Source of the DNA: Acidimicrobiia bacterium
GTDB lineage: Bacteria; Actinomycetota; Acidimicrobiia; Spongiisociales; UBA5794
Assembly (NCBI GenBank): GCA_041393965.1
Contig: JAWKJB010000001.1
Location: forward strand, 558,001-622,000
Length of the DNA: 64,000 nt
Reading direction: 5' to 3'
Each line of letters begins with the position of its first letter. Positions within the stretch are counted from its first letter, which is position 1. The notes under the pieces were generated by a model that saw only the letters and a list, made by a program, of their open reading frames with translations, was not told where the DNA came from and searched no databases. Below are positions 16,877-25,384 of this stretch, piece after piece. The translations under genes were made by a program, and so were the position numbers.

Positions 16877-17128
16877 ATGATGGCAATGACTTTCGAGTAC
16901 GGACATATGAGTGGAGGGGGATGGTGGCTGATGATGGGCTTCTGGACGATCGTCGCCGCAGCCATTATCTGGGCGATCGTCCGCAGCATCGCAGCATCCG
17001 GGTCGTCGGCATCCAGCGCATCGTCCCCCGCGCCACCGAGTGCCGTCGAGATCCTCGCACAGCGGTTTGCGAAAGGCGAGATCGACGAGGACGAGTACCG
17101 CCGCCGGCGAGAGGTCCTCTCCGAGTAG
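16877..17128 (+). CDS. SHOCT-domain small membrane protein
   Basis: The 83-residue product has a single membrane helix (WWLMMGFWTIVAAAIIWAIV, about 16-35), a Ser/Pro/Ala linker and a C-terminal SHOCT motif (EILAQRFAKGEIDEDEYRRRREVL). SHOCT domains are short oligomerisation modules. It follows the cytochrome c gene with its own probable BlaI-type operator. Function is unknown. Confidence 0.8.
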   Translation: MMAMTFEYGHMSGGGWWLMMGFWTIVAAAIIWAIVRSIAASGSSASSASSPAPPSAVEILAQRFAKGEIDEDEYRRRREVLSE

Positions 17129-17227
17129 CCGCGACTTGGTTCGAGTCGTGTTCACAAGCCTGGCCTGATCACCGGACACACTGGATCGACGCAAGCGTTG
17201 CCGCTGGTGCTCCCGGTCGGGAGTGCC

Positions 17228-17470
17228 CTACTTGGCGACGAGGAAGCGGTGATAGCGGAATGGCCACATGCCTGCGCGATCAGCCTCGAGGGCTCGGTAC
17301 CCGTCGCGTTCGGCCCACAAGGAGATTTCGGTCGGCGCGAAACGATCCCGGCTGAGGATTTCGACGCGGGAACCGGACGGCAGGGATCGCATCAGCTTGT
17401 CAGCGCGGATCAGCCCTGTAGCGCATGGTGCTTTTCGATTGTCGAGCCGTTTGTCCCGAGCCGTTGTCAT
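17228..17470 (-). CDS. TusA/SirA-like sulfur carrier-type protein
   Basis: The 80-residue product matches the TusA fold: LDNRKAPCATGLIRADKLMRSLPSGSRVEILSRDRFAPTEISLWAERDGY. A conserved-position Cys lies in the APC segment, followed by helix, strand, helix. The usual CPxP is reduced to a lone Cys (APCATG), so sulfur transfer is plausible but not certain. It is 13 bases downstream of the CopD-like membrane gene and probably in the same transcript. Confidence 0.65.
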   Translation of the reverse strand: MTTARDKRLDNRKAPCATGLIRADKLMRSLPSGSRVEILSRDRFAPTEISLWAERDGYRALEADRAGMWPFRYHRFLVAK

Positions 17471-17483
17471 GGTCGAGCCGTTG

Positions 17484-18449
17484 TCATCGGTCGGGGGCCG
17501 TGTCGTCGAGGTCCTCGACCCGGCACACCCCGGTGACAGGCGAGCATTGCCGGTACAGCGGGCAGGTGATGAAGATCCCGATCAGGGCGACGATCAAGAG
17601 CACCTTGGCAGGAATGAGGATCCCCGGCATCGACATCCACCAGTCCGCCGGCATGGCGCGGTACACATCGGTCTGGATGAGTCCCGTGATGATCACCGTG
17701 GGCATCGCGAACCGCACCACCCAACGGAACCGTTGCAGCTGTCGGGCGAGCGCGATGACCGCTTCGATGGTGGGATGATCGCGTCCCGCGGGGATCGCAA
17801 CGCCGAGGTTCCACAGGGCGCCTCCGAGCCAGAGTCCGAATGCGACGAGATGGAGGGTCCTGACGACTTCGGGAAGACCGGCAGCCGCGTCAAACGACCC
17901 CCACATGGCGGCCTGGGCGGCGGCTCCTGCAACGATCACCGCTCCGCTTCGGCGGGTTGCCACTCCACGCCACAGCAGTGCGGCTGTGGCGCCGGTGGCG
18001 ATCATCAGCCAGAGCTGCTGGGTCGTGCTCAAGTAGGGGACGAACGCGACGGCGGCCGTCGAAACGGTGGCGAAGGCGGCGAGGATCCGGCTGATGGGCC
18101 GGGCATGCGCAAGGGCGCTGTCAGCCAGAGGTCGCATCCGTTCGTCGCTGAGTCCCTTCTCAGTGGTTCGTAGGTACATGGTTCTCCAGGCGGCGAACCC
18201 GAGGGTCAGCGCCATCGTCCACAGGATGAACCAGCGCATCAGCCCGAGGCCCAATCCGAGTCCGAAGGAGCGCCCCGTGAAGATGGCCCCTGCGATCGAT
18301 GCGAGGGTGATCGTCACGAACGCAACCTTCGGGAGGAAGGGTGTCGAGGTACGGACCTCCACCGTGTAGCCGAGGTCGATGCCCTCACCGAGATCGGTGT
18401 GAATGGCGGGGATCGTGTTCATGCCGGGGAGCTGGCTTGGGGCGGTCAT
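17484..18449 (-). CDS. CopD-like polytopic membrane protein
   Basis: The product has 321 residues with about eight membrane helices. The central segment RTLHLVAFGLWLGGALWNLGVAIPAGR and the later VVRFAMPTVIITGLIQ and PGILIPAKVLLIVALIGIFI resemble the CopD/YebZ copper-resistance membrane domain. The protein ends in a Cys pair (CPLYRQCSPVTGVC) that may bind metal. A TACTAC/GTAG dyad at 18491-18505 lies upstream, suggesting BlaI control. Copper or small-molecule transport is inferred. Confidence 0.55.
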   Translation of the reverse strand: MTAPSQLPGMNTIPAIHTDLGEGIDLGYTVEVRTSTPFLPKVAFVTITLASIAGAIFTGRSFGLGLGLGLMRWFILWTMALTLGFAAWRTMYLRTTEKGLSDERMRPLADSALAHARPISRILAAFATVSTAAVAFVPYLSTTQQLWLMIATGATAALLWRGVATRRSGAVIVAGAAAQAAMWGSFDAAAGLPEVVRTLHLVAFGLWLGGALWNLGVAIPAGRDHPTIEAVIALARQLQRFRWVVRFAMPTVIITGLIQTDVYRAMPADWWMSMPGILIPAKVLLIVALIGIFITCPLYRQCSPVTGVCRVEDLDDTAPDR

Positions 18450-18490
18450 CCCATTTATTCCATCGTTCGCTAGAACTATTAATTCTATTA

Positions 18491-18505
18491 CTACTACACG
18501 CGTAG
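18491..18505. promoter_or_regulatory. Third BlaI-type operator, upstream of copD-like gene
   Basis: CTACTACACGCGTAG matches the complement of the blaI operator, CTACTACACTGCGTAG, except for one missing base. It lies 42 bases before the CopD-like gene in an AT-rich stretch (18465-18510) that is the likely promoter. Confidence 0.5.
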
Positions 18506-18595
18506 GGAGAATTCAAGCGAAATGTCGGTGGCCAGATACCCTGGGTATGGAGGCGCGGGGGTCTCGGAGCGGCGTCATCCGGCTCACGCTTGTCG

Positions 18596-19162
18596 CTACG
18601 ACGATGGAGGCGGCGTGATGCCTCGTCGCTCACACAGTCCCTGCGCTTCAACACCGAACGCCCGATTCATGCGAGCGCGATAGTTCTCCATCGCGATCGT
18701 CGCGACGAGTTCGACGGTTTGGGCCTCATCGAAGTGGATACGGACCGCTGCGAAGATTTCGTCTGTCACATTCGCGGGTGTGCGTGTCATCGCCTCGGTG
18801 AGCTCGAGGGCAGCTCGTTCTGCCTCCGTGAAGAGGTTGCTGGTGCGGAAGCTCCCGAGCGCCGCGATCTTGGCGTCGGATGCACCGTTTTCACTGCTCC
18901 CGGCAGTGTTGGTATCCATTCAGAAGGGGCACCCCACCATCTCGGCAGCACGCAGACAGGCGAGGGACCGCAGCTGAGCATCGAGCAGGCCACTTCTCGC
19001 CGGGGCGTCGCCGAGTGCACGGCTCGCTTGGAGGATCGGAGGGCAGTGTGCCTGAATGCCGGTCGGCACGACTGGTTCACCCAGCCATCGTTCGCTGGCC
19101 TCGAGCACCTTGCGAACCTCGCCTGACACCTCTTCTTTCGTCAAGGGGCGTATCCGGGCCAT
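18596..19162 (-). CDS. Carboxymuconolactone decarboxylase/AhpD-like, candidate selenoprotein
   Basis: One frame runs from ATG 19162 to 18596 (188 residues) with a single TGA at 18920-18922. The N-terminal part is KEEVSGEVRKVLEASERWLGEPVVPTGIQAHCPPILQASRAL...LACLRAAEMVGCPF. The C-terminal part is MDTNTA...LTEAMTRTPANVTDEIFAAVRIHFDEAQTVELVATIAMENYRARMNRAFGV, a complete CMD/AhpD peroxidase-type fold. The family's redox motif is CxxC; here it is C78-P-F-TGA, so codon 81 replaces the second Cys. A hairpin with bacterial SECIS features follows at once. Read as selenocysteine the protein is full length with a CxxU site. The alternative is a nonsense mutation with a fresh ATG right after the stop. 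Confidence 0.75.
18878..18917 (-). promoter_or_regulatory. Candidate bacterial SECIS hairpin
   Basis: In the mRNA the TGA is followed by a stem CACTGC/GCAGTG closing a five-base loop CGGGA. An outer helix (GGAT with ATCC, ACC with GGT) surrounds it, with internal loops AA/AAAAC and a GC bulge. The loop begins 17 nt after the TGA and has G at its second position. Both fall within the published bacterial SECIS rules (16-37 nt spacing, small loop, early G). Confidence 0.65.
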
Positions 19163-19354
19163 GCAGACTTCCTTCCTACCTTCGGTCCGATGTGGTCCGC
19201 CGCAGCAGGATTGCCCGCCACATCGAAGCTGATGTCGCGATCATAGGAGTGCCGTCCGACCACGGGCTCTGCGACGCCGCGCTGGACCGATCACGGCTGT
19301 CCGACCCCTTGCGGGACCTGGCAACTGCGGTCAGCCCCGTTCTGTGGGCCAGAG

Positions 19355-19370
19355 TTGACCTTTTCGTTGA
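19355..19370 (+). repeat. 16-bp target duplication, left copy
   Basis: TTGACCTTTTCGTTGA here is repeated exactly at 22170-22185, and each copy directly abuts a terminal inverted repeat of the IS481-like element. The 192 bases between 19163 and 19355 hold nothing I recognise. Confidence 0.75.
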
Positions 19371-19513
19371 TGTGCTGTTTCAGGACATCCCTCACACTGT
19401 CGATGTTGATGTCGCGGGGCATCCCTCACACCTGTGGTTGTGATTCGTTTGGAGTTGACCCGGTTTGTTGGACACCCGATCCTGGGGTGAGTCTCAGGGG
19501 AAGGAGCCCTTCG

Positions 19514-19795
19514 ATGGGTCGTCCAAGCAAGTATCCGGAGGAGTTCCGGAGGGAAGCTGTCGAGTTGTATCGGTCGTCTGACCGTCCAAGGGTCGAGGTT
19601 GCTCGGTCGTTGGGGATTTCGGATAACACGCTTGCAGCGTGGGTCAAGGCGGCTCGTGCCGAAGCCGAGTCGGGTCTTGATCCTGATGAGCGTGCTGAGC
19701 TCGAGCGGCTCCGGAAGGAGAATCGAGAGTTGCGTCTGGATCGGGAGATCCTCCGCAAGGCGGCAGCGTATTTCGCTCGGGAGACGAACAGGTGA
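19514..19795 (+). CDS. IS3-family transposase OrfA (copy A)
   Basis: The product (93 aa) starts MGRPSKYPEEFRREAVELYRSSDR with a helix-turn-helix (VEVARSLGISDNTLAAWVKAA), then a leucine-zipper-like helix (AELERLRKENRELRLDREILRKAAAYF). This is the usual OrfA that binds the ends. It overlaps OrfB by four bases. OrfA itself is intact but its OrfB partner is not. Confidence 0.85.
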   Translation: MGRPSKYPEEFRREAVELYRSSDRPRVEVARSLGISDNTLAAWVKAARAEAESGLDPDERAELERLRKENRELRLDREILRKAAAYFARETNR

Positions 19796-20637
19796 GCCGA
19801 CGGTTCGTCTCCGAGCATGCCGATCGGTATCCGGTCACCAGGCTCTGTGCACTTGCTGGGGTGCCTCGTTCAACGTTCTACGAGTGGCGGAGCCGGGAGC
19901 CGTCCCAACGTGACCGCGACGACGCTGCACTCACCGTTGAGATCGTCGATATCCATACGGCGTCTCACGGCACCTATGGGGCACCGCGGGTCTGTGGCCA
20001 GCTACGGCATCGAGGCATCCAGGTAGGCCGCAAGCGGGTCGCTCGCCTCATGGCTGCTGAGGGTCTCGTGGGTGTTCACGGGCGCCGCAAGTGGCGGAAA
20101 GGACGACCGAACACGGCACCAGCACCAGACCGGCTCCAACGCGACTTCACCGCCGAGGCACCGGATCAGCGATGGGTTGCTGACATCACCGAGTTCGCCT
20201 GTTGGGACGGCACCCTCTACCTCGCAGGCATCAAGGACCTCTGTGATCAGTCGATCGTTGGCTGGTCCATGGGGTGCGTCAGACCACCGACCTGGCCGTC
20301 AACGCCCTGGTCATGGCGCTCGGCCGGCGCCACCCAGACGATGAACTCATCCATCACGCCGACCGGGGATCCCAATACACGAGCCTGGAGTTCTCGAACC
20401 GAATGGCCGGCTGGGGCATTGCACCATCGTTCTCGAGGACCGGGAACTGCTACGACAACGCCGCCATGGAGACCACCTGGGCAACCATCAAGCGCGAGAT
20501 CCGACACATCTAGGGCGACTGGTCACAGATGACCCGCTCCCAGCTGCGCACCGTCCTGTTCTGAATACATCGAAACCTTCTACAACCGGAACCGTCACCA
20601 AGCCCGACTCGGACACCGAACACCCGCCGCCACCTGA
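19792..20637 (+). pseudogene. IS3-family transposase OrfB (copy A), broken
   Basis: The integrase-core DDE set is recognisable: WVADITEF, HHADRGSQYTS and NAAMETTWATIKRE. A one-base loss near 20275 shifts the frame after GWSMG. A TAG at 20511-20513 stands where Trp is expected (RHI-W-GDWSQM). Another indel near 20563 precedes the final EYIETFYNRNRHQARLGHRTP. Three lesions make it non-functional. Confidence 0.85.
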
Positions 20638-20677
20638 ATCACACTGGGTTTGATGGAGACCGTTTTGTTTGGTTTCC

Positions 20678-21562
20678 TTACTTGCCAGTTGTGGCTAGTT
20701 CAGCGTAGCGGGCCTCCTCGTATTCGGCTGGTGGGATATCGCTGCAGTGGCTGTGGAGCCGCTCGGTGTTGTACCAGTGCACCCACCCCAAGGTGGCGAG
20801 TTCGACTTCCTCGACCGTTCTCCACGGTCCTTGGTCTGGTCCGTAGATCAACTCGGTCTTGTAGAGACCGTTCACTGTTTCGGCCAGGGCGTTATCGAAC
20901 GAATCACCGACCGACCCGATCGAAGGCACCGCTCCGATCTCGGCAAGACGTTCACCGTATCGGACGCTCGTGAATTGAGATCCGGCATCGGAATGCGTAA
21001 CGAGGCCTTCAAGGCGGGTGCCTCTGACCAGCGTGCCATCTCGAGTGCGTCGAGGACCATCTGGGTGCGCATGTTGGAAGCAACCCTCCACCCAACGATC
21101 CGTCGGCTGAATGCGTCAACAATGAAACACACGTATGCCACCCCCGACCAGGTCGACACAAAGGTGAGGTCTGTTACCCACAGACGGTTCGGACGAGCCG
21201 CGGTGAAGTCACGATCCACCAGGTCTTGGGGGCGTGTGGCTGACTCGTCGGGTCGTGTTGTACGAACCCGTCGATGCCGTGACACACCTTGGATTTCGAG
21301 CTGTTTCATCAGACGAGCCGTCTGGTCACGGCCAATGTCATGGCCGGCACGCCGGGCTGCTTTCCACAGTTTGTGAGCCCTATACACCTTCCGGTTCGAG
21401 ATCCACAATGCCAACAGGATCGGCATCATCACCGCATCCCGCAGCGCTCGCGGACAGGGGCCGCTTCTTGTTGTCGTAATACGTTGAGGGGGCCACCTCC
21501 AGCGTGGTGCAGATGGGCTCGACCCCGAACTCGTCACGATTCTCGTCGACGAACTTGACCAT
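20678..21562 (-). pseudogene. IS3-family transposase OrfB (copy B), broken
   Basis: On the minus strand the product reads MVKFVDENRDEFGVEPICTTL, and shifts frame near 21450-21480 to RALRDAVMMPILLALW...RLWVTDLTFVSTWSGVAYVCFIVDAFSRRIVGW. It shifts again near 21060 to HSDAGSQFTSVRYGERLAEIG...NALAETVNGLYKTELI. The D, D and E catalytic positions are all visible but in two frames. It belongs to a different IS3 subgroup from copy A, judging by sequence. Confidence 0.85.
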
Positions 21563-21903
21563 TATCTGTGTGGGCGGTCGAGCTCCGCCGCAAAGAAAGC
21601 CGAAGCCCGCTTCAAGATCTCGTTCGCACGGCGCAGCTCACGGTTCTCCTGCTCCAGCTTCTTCATCTTTGCCCGCTCAGCAGCAGACATGCCCGGGGCA
21701 TCCCCTGCTTCGATCTCAGCGTCAGCTACCCAACGACGCACAGACTCGGGGCCATACCCCAACTGGTCAGCGACGCGAACCACCGTGCCCTGGCTCGTCC
21801 CAAGCTCCTTACGGAGCTCGAAAACCAGCCGGACAGCCTGATCCTTCTCCTCTTTCGTATACCGACGAGTCGTCGGCCTTCCTGGTGTGATTTCCCTTGA
21901 CAT
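21562..21903 (-). CDS. IS3-family transposase OrfA (copy B)
   Basis: The product (113 aa from ATG 21903) starts MSREITPGRPTTRRYTKEEKDQAVRLV, has a helix-turn-helix (RVADQLGYGPESVRRWVADAE) and a C-terminal coiled coil (KMKKLEQENRELRRANEILKRASAFFAAEL). Its stop overlaps the OrfB ATG (TAATG). Intact, but with a dead OrfB. Confidence 0.85.
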   Translation of the reverse strand: MSREITPGRPTTRRYTKEEKDQAVRLVFELRKELGTSQGTVVRVADQLGYGPESVRRWVADAEIEAGDAPGMSAAERAKMKKLEQENRELRRANEILKRASAFFAAELDRPHR

Positions 21904-21944
21904 GACTCTCATCTTTCCACACTCAAGAGCCTCCAAGAATCCCA

Positions 21945-22148
21945 GGGCGATTCACCATCACCATCGGAGCGGCCTACAACACGATGCAAGCAACCGTGAT
22001 CATCACCGAACCCACATGCCACATCTTCATCGACGGCCACCTCATCCGCCAACTCGAACTCGACCCCACCCAAAGAACCCAACCCCTCTACGATCGACCA
22101 GGCAAACCAACTGTGAGGGATGTCCCGCGACATCGCCAAAAAGTGTGA
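21945..22148 (+). pseudogene. C-terminal fragment of IS481-family transposase
   Basis: The reading is ITIGAAYNTMQATVIITEP, CHIFIDGHLIRQLELDPTQR: the small beta-rich tail that follows the catalytic core in IS481 transposases. It ends inside the right terminal repeat. The rest of the gene is missing. Confidence 0.6.
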
Positions 22149-22169
22149 GGGATGTCCCGCGACATCACA

Positions 22170-22185
22170 TTGACCTTTTCGTTGA
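22170..22185 (+). repeat. 16-bp target duplication, right copy
   Basis: Exact copy of 19355-19370, immediately after the right terminal repeat of the IS481-like element. Confidence 0.75.
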
Positions 22186-22296
22186 ACGGGAGCCCTGGGT
22201 ACGCGTGAACACCGGAATCCGCGGGCATCCTGGTTGGCGGGGGTATGGTCTCCGTGCCGTCACCGTCGGGCCAGCCGACAACAGAGAGAGGAGACC

Positions 22297-23547
22297 GTGG
22301 ACTCCAAGGTTGCTCACGATCGCCGCAGGGCGCTCGAACTGGTGAGGGAACGCCTGGGGATGGCGGTCCGCGGGGGGGTGATCCGGCTGCGCGTCGAGGA
22401 CCAGTCGCGGGACGGGAGAACTATCACCGTCGGTGGCCGTCCGTACGCCAACTACGGATCGTGCGGCTACCTCGGACTGAACACGGACCAGCGCCTCATC
22501 GACGCGGCGAAGGCGGCACTCGACCAGTACGGCCCCGTCTTCTCCTCGTCTGCCGCGTACACCTCCGTTGACCTGTACACCGACCTCGAGGACCGCCTCG
22601 GCAAGATCTTCCCTGAGGGCCGCCTCCTGGTTCCGACCACCACCACACTCGGGCACCTGTCGGTGCTCCCGGTGCTCATCGCACCGGGAGACCTTGTCCT
22701 GCTCGACCACCAGGTGCACGCCTCGGTTCAGCTGACCGCAGGGGTCCTGCGGGGGATCGGTGCAACCGTGCGGGATCTCCCACACAACGACATGGGTGCG
22801 CTGCGAGGCGCCCTCGAATCGGACGCGCCCAAGCACCGAGCCGTTTGGTATCTGGCGGACGGCGTGTACTCGATGTACGGGGACACGACTCCCGCCGAGG
22901 AGGTTCGGTCGCTGCTCGACGACTTCGAGAACCTCCATGTGTATTACGACGATGCGCACGGCGTCGGTTGGAAGGGCCAGCACGGTATCGGCCATGTGCT
23001 TGCCGAGGCGGGCTTCCACGAACGCATGATCGTGATCGGGTCCCTCGCGAAGTCGTGGGGAGCCGGTGGGTCGGTCGTCGTGCTCCCCAACGAGATGCTT
23101 GCCCAGCATGTGCTGCTCGCCGGGGCCACTTTCACCTTCTCCGGACCGCTGCATCCGGCGCAGCTGGGAGCTGCGGTCGCTGCTGCCGACATCCACCTGT
23201 CGCCCGAGCGCGACGAGCGAGAGGAACGACTCCTCGCCAAGATCGACCTGATGCGTGAACGCCTCGTTGCGCATCAGCTTCCTGCCCTTTCCCTCGAGCG
23301 GACACCCCTGTGGTATGTCAGGGTCGGCACACCCGAGAACGCGATCGAACTCGGGCGACGCATGATGGTGGATGGGTACTACACGAATGTGTCGGGTTTT
23401 CCGGTTGTGCCAAAGGGCATGGACGGCATTCGATTCACCACAACCCTGTTTCAGCCCGACAGCGATATCGATCGGTTCACGGCCTCCCTGAAACGCAACA
23501 TCGAAGGCCTCGTGGTGCCTGTGGAGTGGCACATCGACCTGCGCTGA
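22297..23547 (+). CDS. PLP-dependent alpha-oxoamine synthase family enzyme
   Basis: The 416-residue protein shows the fold of BioF/KBL/CqsA enzymes: NYGSCGYLGL near residue 53, the PLP-stacking and aspartate region DDAHGVG (218-224) and the Schiff-base lysine K252 in SLAKSWGAGG. Such enzymes condense an acyl-CoA with an amino acid or with SAM. It differs from the clear KBL at 57752-58942 (for example SLAKSWGAGG rather than TFGKALGG) and from typical BioF. GTG 22297 follows GAGAGGAGA. A polytopic histidine kinase begins 40 bases downstream on the same strand, an arrangement reminiscent of cqsA-cqsS or lqs signalling loci. The substrate is not known. Confidence 0.75.
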   Translation: MDSKVAHDRRRALELVRERLGMAVRGGVIRLRVEDQSRDGRTITVGGRPYANYGSCGYLGLNTDQRLIDAAKAALDQYGPVFSSSAAYTSVDLYTDLEDRLGKIFPEGRLLVPTTTTLGHLSVLPVLIAPGDLVLLDHQVHASVQLTAGVLRGIGATVRDLPHNDMGALRGALESDAPKHRAVWYLADGVYSMYGDTTPAEEVRSLLDDFENLHVYYDDAHGVGWKGQHGIGHVLAEAGFHERMIVIGSLAKSWGAGGSVVVLPNEMLAQHVLLAGATFTFSGPLHPAQLGAAVAAADIHLSPERDEREERLLAKIDLMRERLVAHQLPALSLERTPLWYVRVGTPENAIELGRRMMVDGYYTNVSGFPVVPKGMDGIRFTTTLFQPDSDIDRFTASLKRNIEGLVVPVEWHIDLR

Positions 23548-23587
23548 ACTCCTACATTCCTGAGTCGACCCGACCGATAACTCAATC

Positions 23588-25321
23588 GTGGCACGATCCC
23601 TGCGTCCGCGCGCGAAGCGAATCAGCACCCAACAGCGGTTTGGGCCTTTCGCGCTGGCCGTATTCGGGTTCCTTGGGCTCTGCGGCCTCGTGACACTCAT
23701 CGGTTCGAAAGATGTTGCCGACGCCGCAGGGGCGCTCGGTGTGTTCGTCGGATCGGGGATCGCCGGCTGGTTGTTCATCCACCGGGCCCGGTCGGTCACA
23801 GGCAGAGAACGCGTCGCTTGGTCTCTCATCGGTGTGGGCCTGTGCATCGCGTCGATGGGTGTGATCGTGGTTGCGGTCGTCTACTTCGTTCAAGGCGATG
23901 CCCCTGCGTTCGGTTGGACCGACCTGTTCTTCCTCACGACCTATCTCCTTGTGATCGTCGGCGCCGCGGCACTTCCCTACTCGCAGGGTTCTCCCCTCCA
24001 ACGGGCGCGGATGTTGCTCGACGGGCTGATCGGAGCGGTCTCGGTAGCTGCATTGCTGTGGGTGTTCCTGCTCGCGGACATGACGATGGGACTCGCGGGC
24101 GCCTCCGCCCTCACGCGGACGATCGGTGCCCTCTACCCGTTCTTGGACCTCGCGGTTCTCACCGTTGCGATGTCGGTGCTTCTTCGCCGGTCGCGGCATC
24201 GGTTCGATGTCCGGGTTGCCCTGTTCACCGCAGGCGTGTTTTTCCAGGTGGTCGGCGACATCGCGTTCTTTGCCTCTGGTCAGACCGGCTCGTTCCAGGA
24301 CGCCAACCCGCTGTATGTCATCAACCTCATCGCGATCGGGTTGTACTTCGCGTCCGCTTCGCTGGTAGGCCAGCCGAGCATCGGCCGCGAATATGCGGAT
24401 CGCAACCCGCCCCTGTGGACACAGGTTGCCCCGTATGTCCCCGCGGTGGGCATGCTCGGCGTCCTCGTCGCCGAAGCAGTCGTCGGGGGTGGAGAGACCG
24501 TCGAGCCCATCCTGGTGGTTGCCGTCATCGTTGTCGGGCTGCTCGTGATCGCACGGCAAGGTGTTGCGATCGTTGACAACCGCGCAACCATCGAAGAGCA
24601 GCGGGATCTGCTCGTCACGACCATCTCCCATGAACTGCGTACCCCGCTGACAGCCATCGTCGGCTATCTCGATCTGCTCATGGAGAACGACGATGAGCTC
24701 GAGCGGGAGCAACGGTCGATGGTGTCGATCATCCATGAGCAGGCCGACTACATGGCGACGATCGTGTCGGATCTGATGATGCTCGCCCGCGGTTCGGACG
24801 GGGGCATCGACCTCGACATCGAACCGGTCCGGGTTGTCGACCTCACGGTGGCGGCGCTCCACGCGGCAGGGATCGATCCGTCAAGCGTCGAAGTCGAATG
24901 TCAGCCAGCGCTCGGGGCATTCGTCGACCGGTCCCGTATGCAACAGGTCCTCGTCAACCTCCTCACCAACGCCGAGCGATACGGGGGAGAACGCCGCATC
25001 GTGCGCATCACCGCCGACGGATCGGACATCACGGTCGAGGTTCACGACAACGGTCCAGGAGTGCCGCGTCGCCACGAGATGCGAGTCTGGGAGCGTTTCG
25101 AGCGTGGCCCGAACCGTCTCAACGCGATCGTCCCCGGATCCGGTATCGGCCTCGCCGTCGTACGGGCGATCGCCGAAGCCCACGGCGGGGTCACGACCTA
25201 CCGGTCCTCCGAGCTACTCGGTGGGGCCTGCTTTTCCGTGCTCCTCCCCGGCCGCGCAACCCGCGACCCGACAGGTCGCGAGGAGCAGCCGATCTCGAAG
25301 GCGGTCCGATTCATCGCATGA
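23588..25321 (+). CDS. Polytopic membrane sensor histidine kinase
   Basis: The protein has 577 residues. About ten hydrophobic segments fill residues 20-325, with no large extracytoplasmic loop, so the sensor is probably within the membrane. The kinase core follows: H-box ISHELRTPL with H348, N-box region NLLTNAERYG, G-boxes DNGPGVP and GSGIGLAVVRAIAEAHGG. No response regulator gene is adjacent. It starts 40 bases after the alpha-oxoamine synthase gene and is probably cotranscribed, so it may sense that enzyme's product. Confidence 0.85.
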   Translation: MARSLRPRAKRISTQQRFGPFALAVFGFLGLCGLVTLIGSKDVADAAGALGVFVGSGIAGWLFIHRARSVTGRERVAWSLIGVGLCIASMGVIVVAVVYFVQGDAPAFGWTDLFFLTTYLLVIVGAAALPYSQGSPLQRARMLLDGLIGAVSVAALLWVFLLADMTMGLAGASALTRTIGALYPFLDLAVLTVAMSVLLRRSRHRFDVRVALFTAGVFFQVVGDIAFFASGQTGSFQDANPLYVINLIAIGLYFASASLVGQPSIGREYADRNPPLWTQVAPYVPAVGMLGVLVAEAVVGGGETVEPILVVAVIVVGLLVIARQGVAIVDNRATIEEQRDLLVTTISHELRTPLTAIVGYLDLLMENDDELEREQRSMVSIIHEQADYMATIVSDLMMLARGSDGGIDLDIEPVRVVDLTVAALHAAGIDPSSVEVECQPALGAFVDRSRMQQVLVNLLTNAERYGGERRIVRITADGSDITVEVHDNGPGVPRRHEMRVWERFERGPNRLNAIVPGSGIGLAVVRAIAEAHGGVTTYRSSELLGGACFSVLLPGRATRDPTGREEQPISKAVRFIA

Positions 25322-25384
25322 ACGCGGCACCCGGAACCCCGGCGGCGGCGACGAGCCCGCTACGCACCTGATACGCTCGTGGTC

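Larger units (their letters stand above)
19371..22169. mobile_element. IS481-like element disrupted by two IS3 insertions
   Basis: Terminal inverted repeats of 26 bp lie at 19371-19396 and 22144-22169 (22 of 26 matching, sharing GGACATCCCTCACA). Each has a second, inner copy of the CATCCCTCACA unit. The outer ends abut the 16-bp target duplication. Only the transposase C-terminus remains; the middle is replaced by one IS3 element in forward orientation and one in reverse. All transposases are damaged, so the block is fixed. Confidence 0.75.

Noticed and set aside
17268..18173. A 301-residue plus-strand frame
   Set aside because: It is antisense to the CopD-like gene, very rich in Arg/Asp/Gly with no hydrophobic core, so it is a shadow.
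18596..18919. Separate 107-residue protein starting at the ATG after the TGA
   Set aside because: It would be only the C-terminal half of a CMD fold lacking half the active site. The single-protein reading with selenocysteine explains both halves.
22165..23847. A 560-residue minus-strand reading frame
   Set aside because: It runs antisense to the alpha-oxoamine synthase, which has clear PLP motifs, and has no recognisable fold itself.
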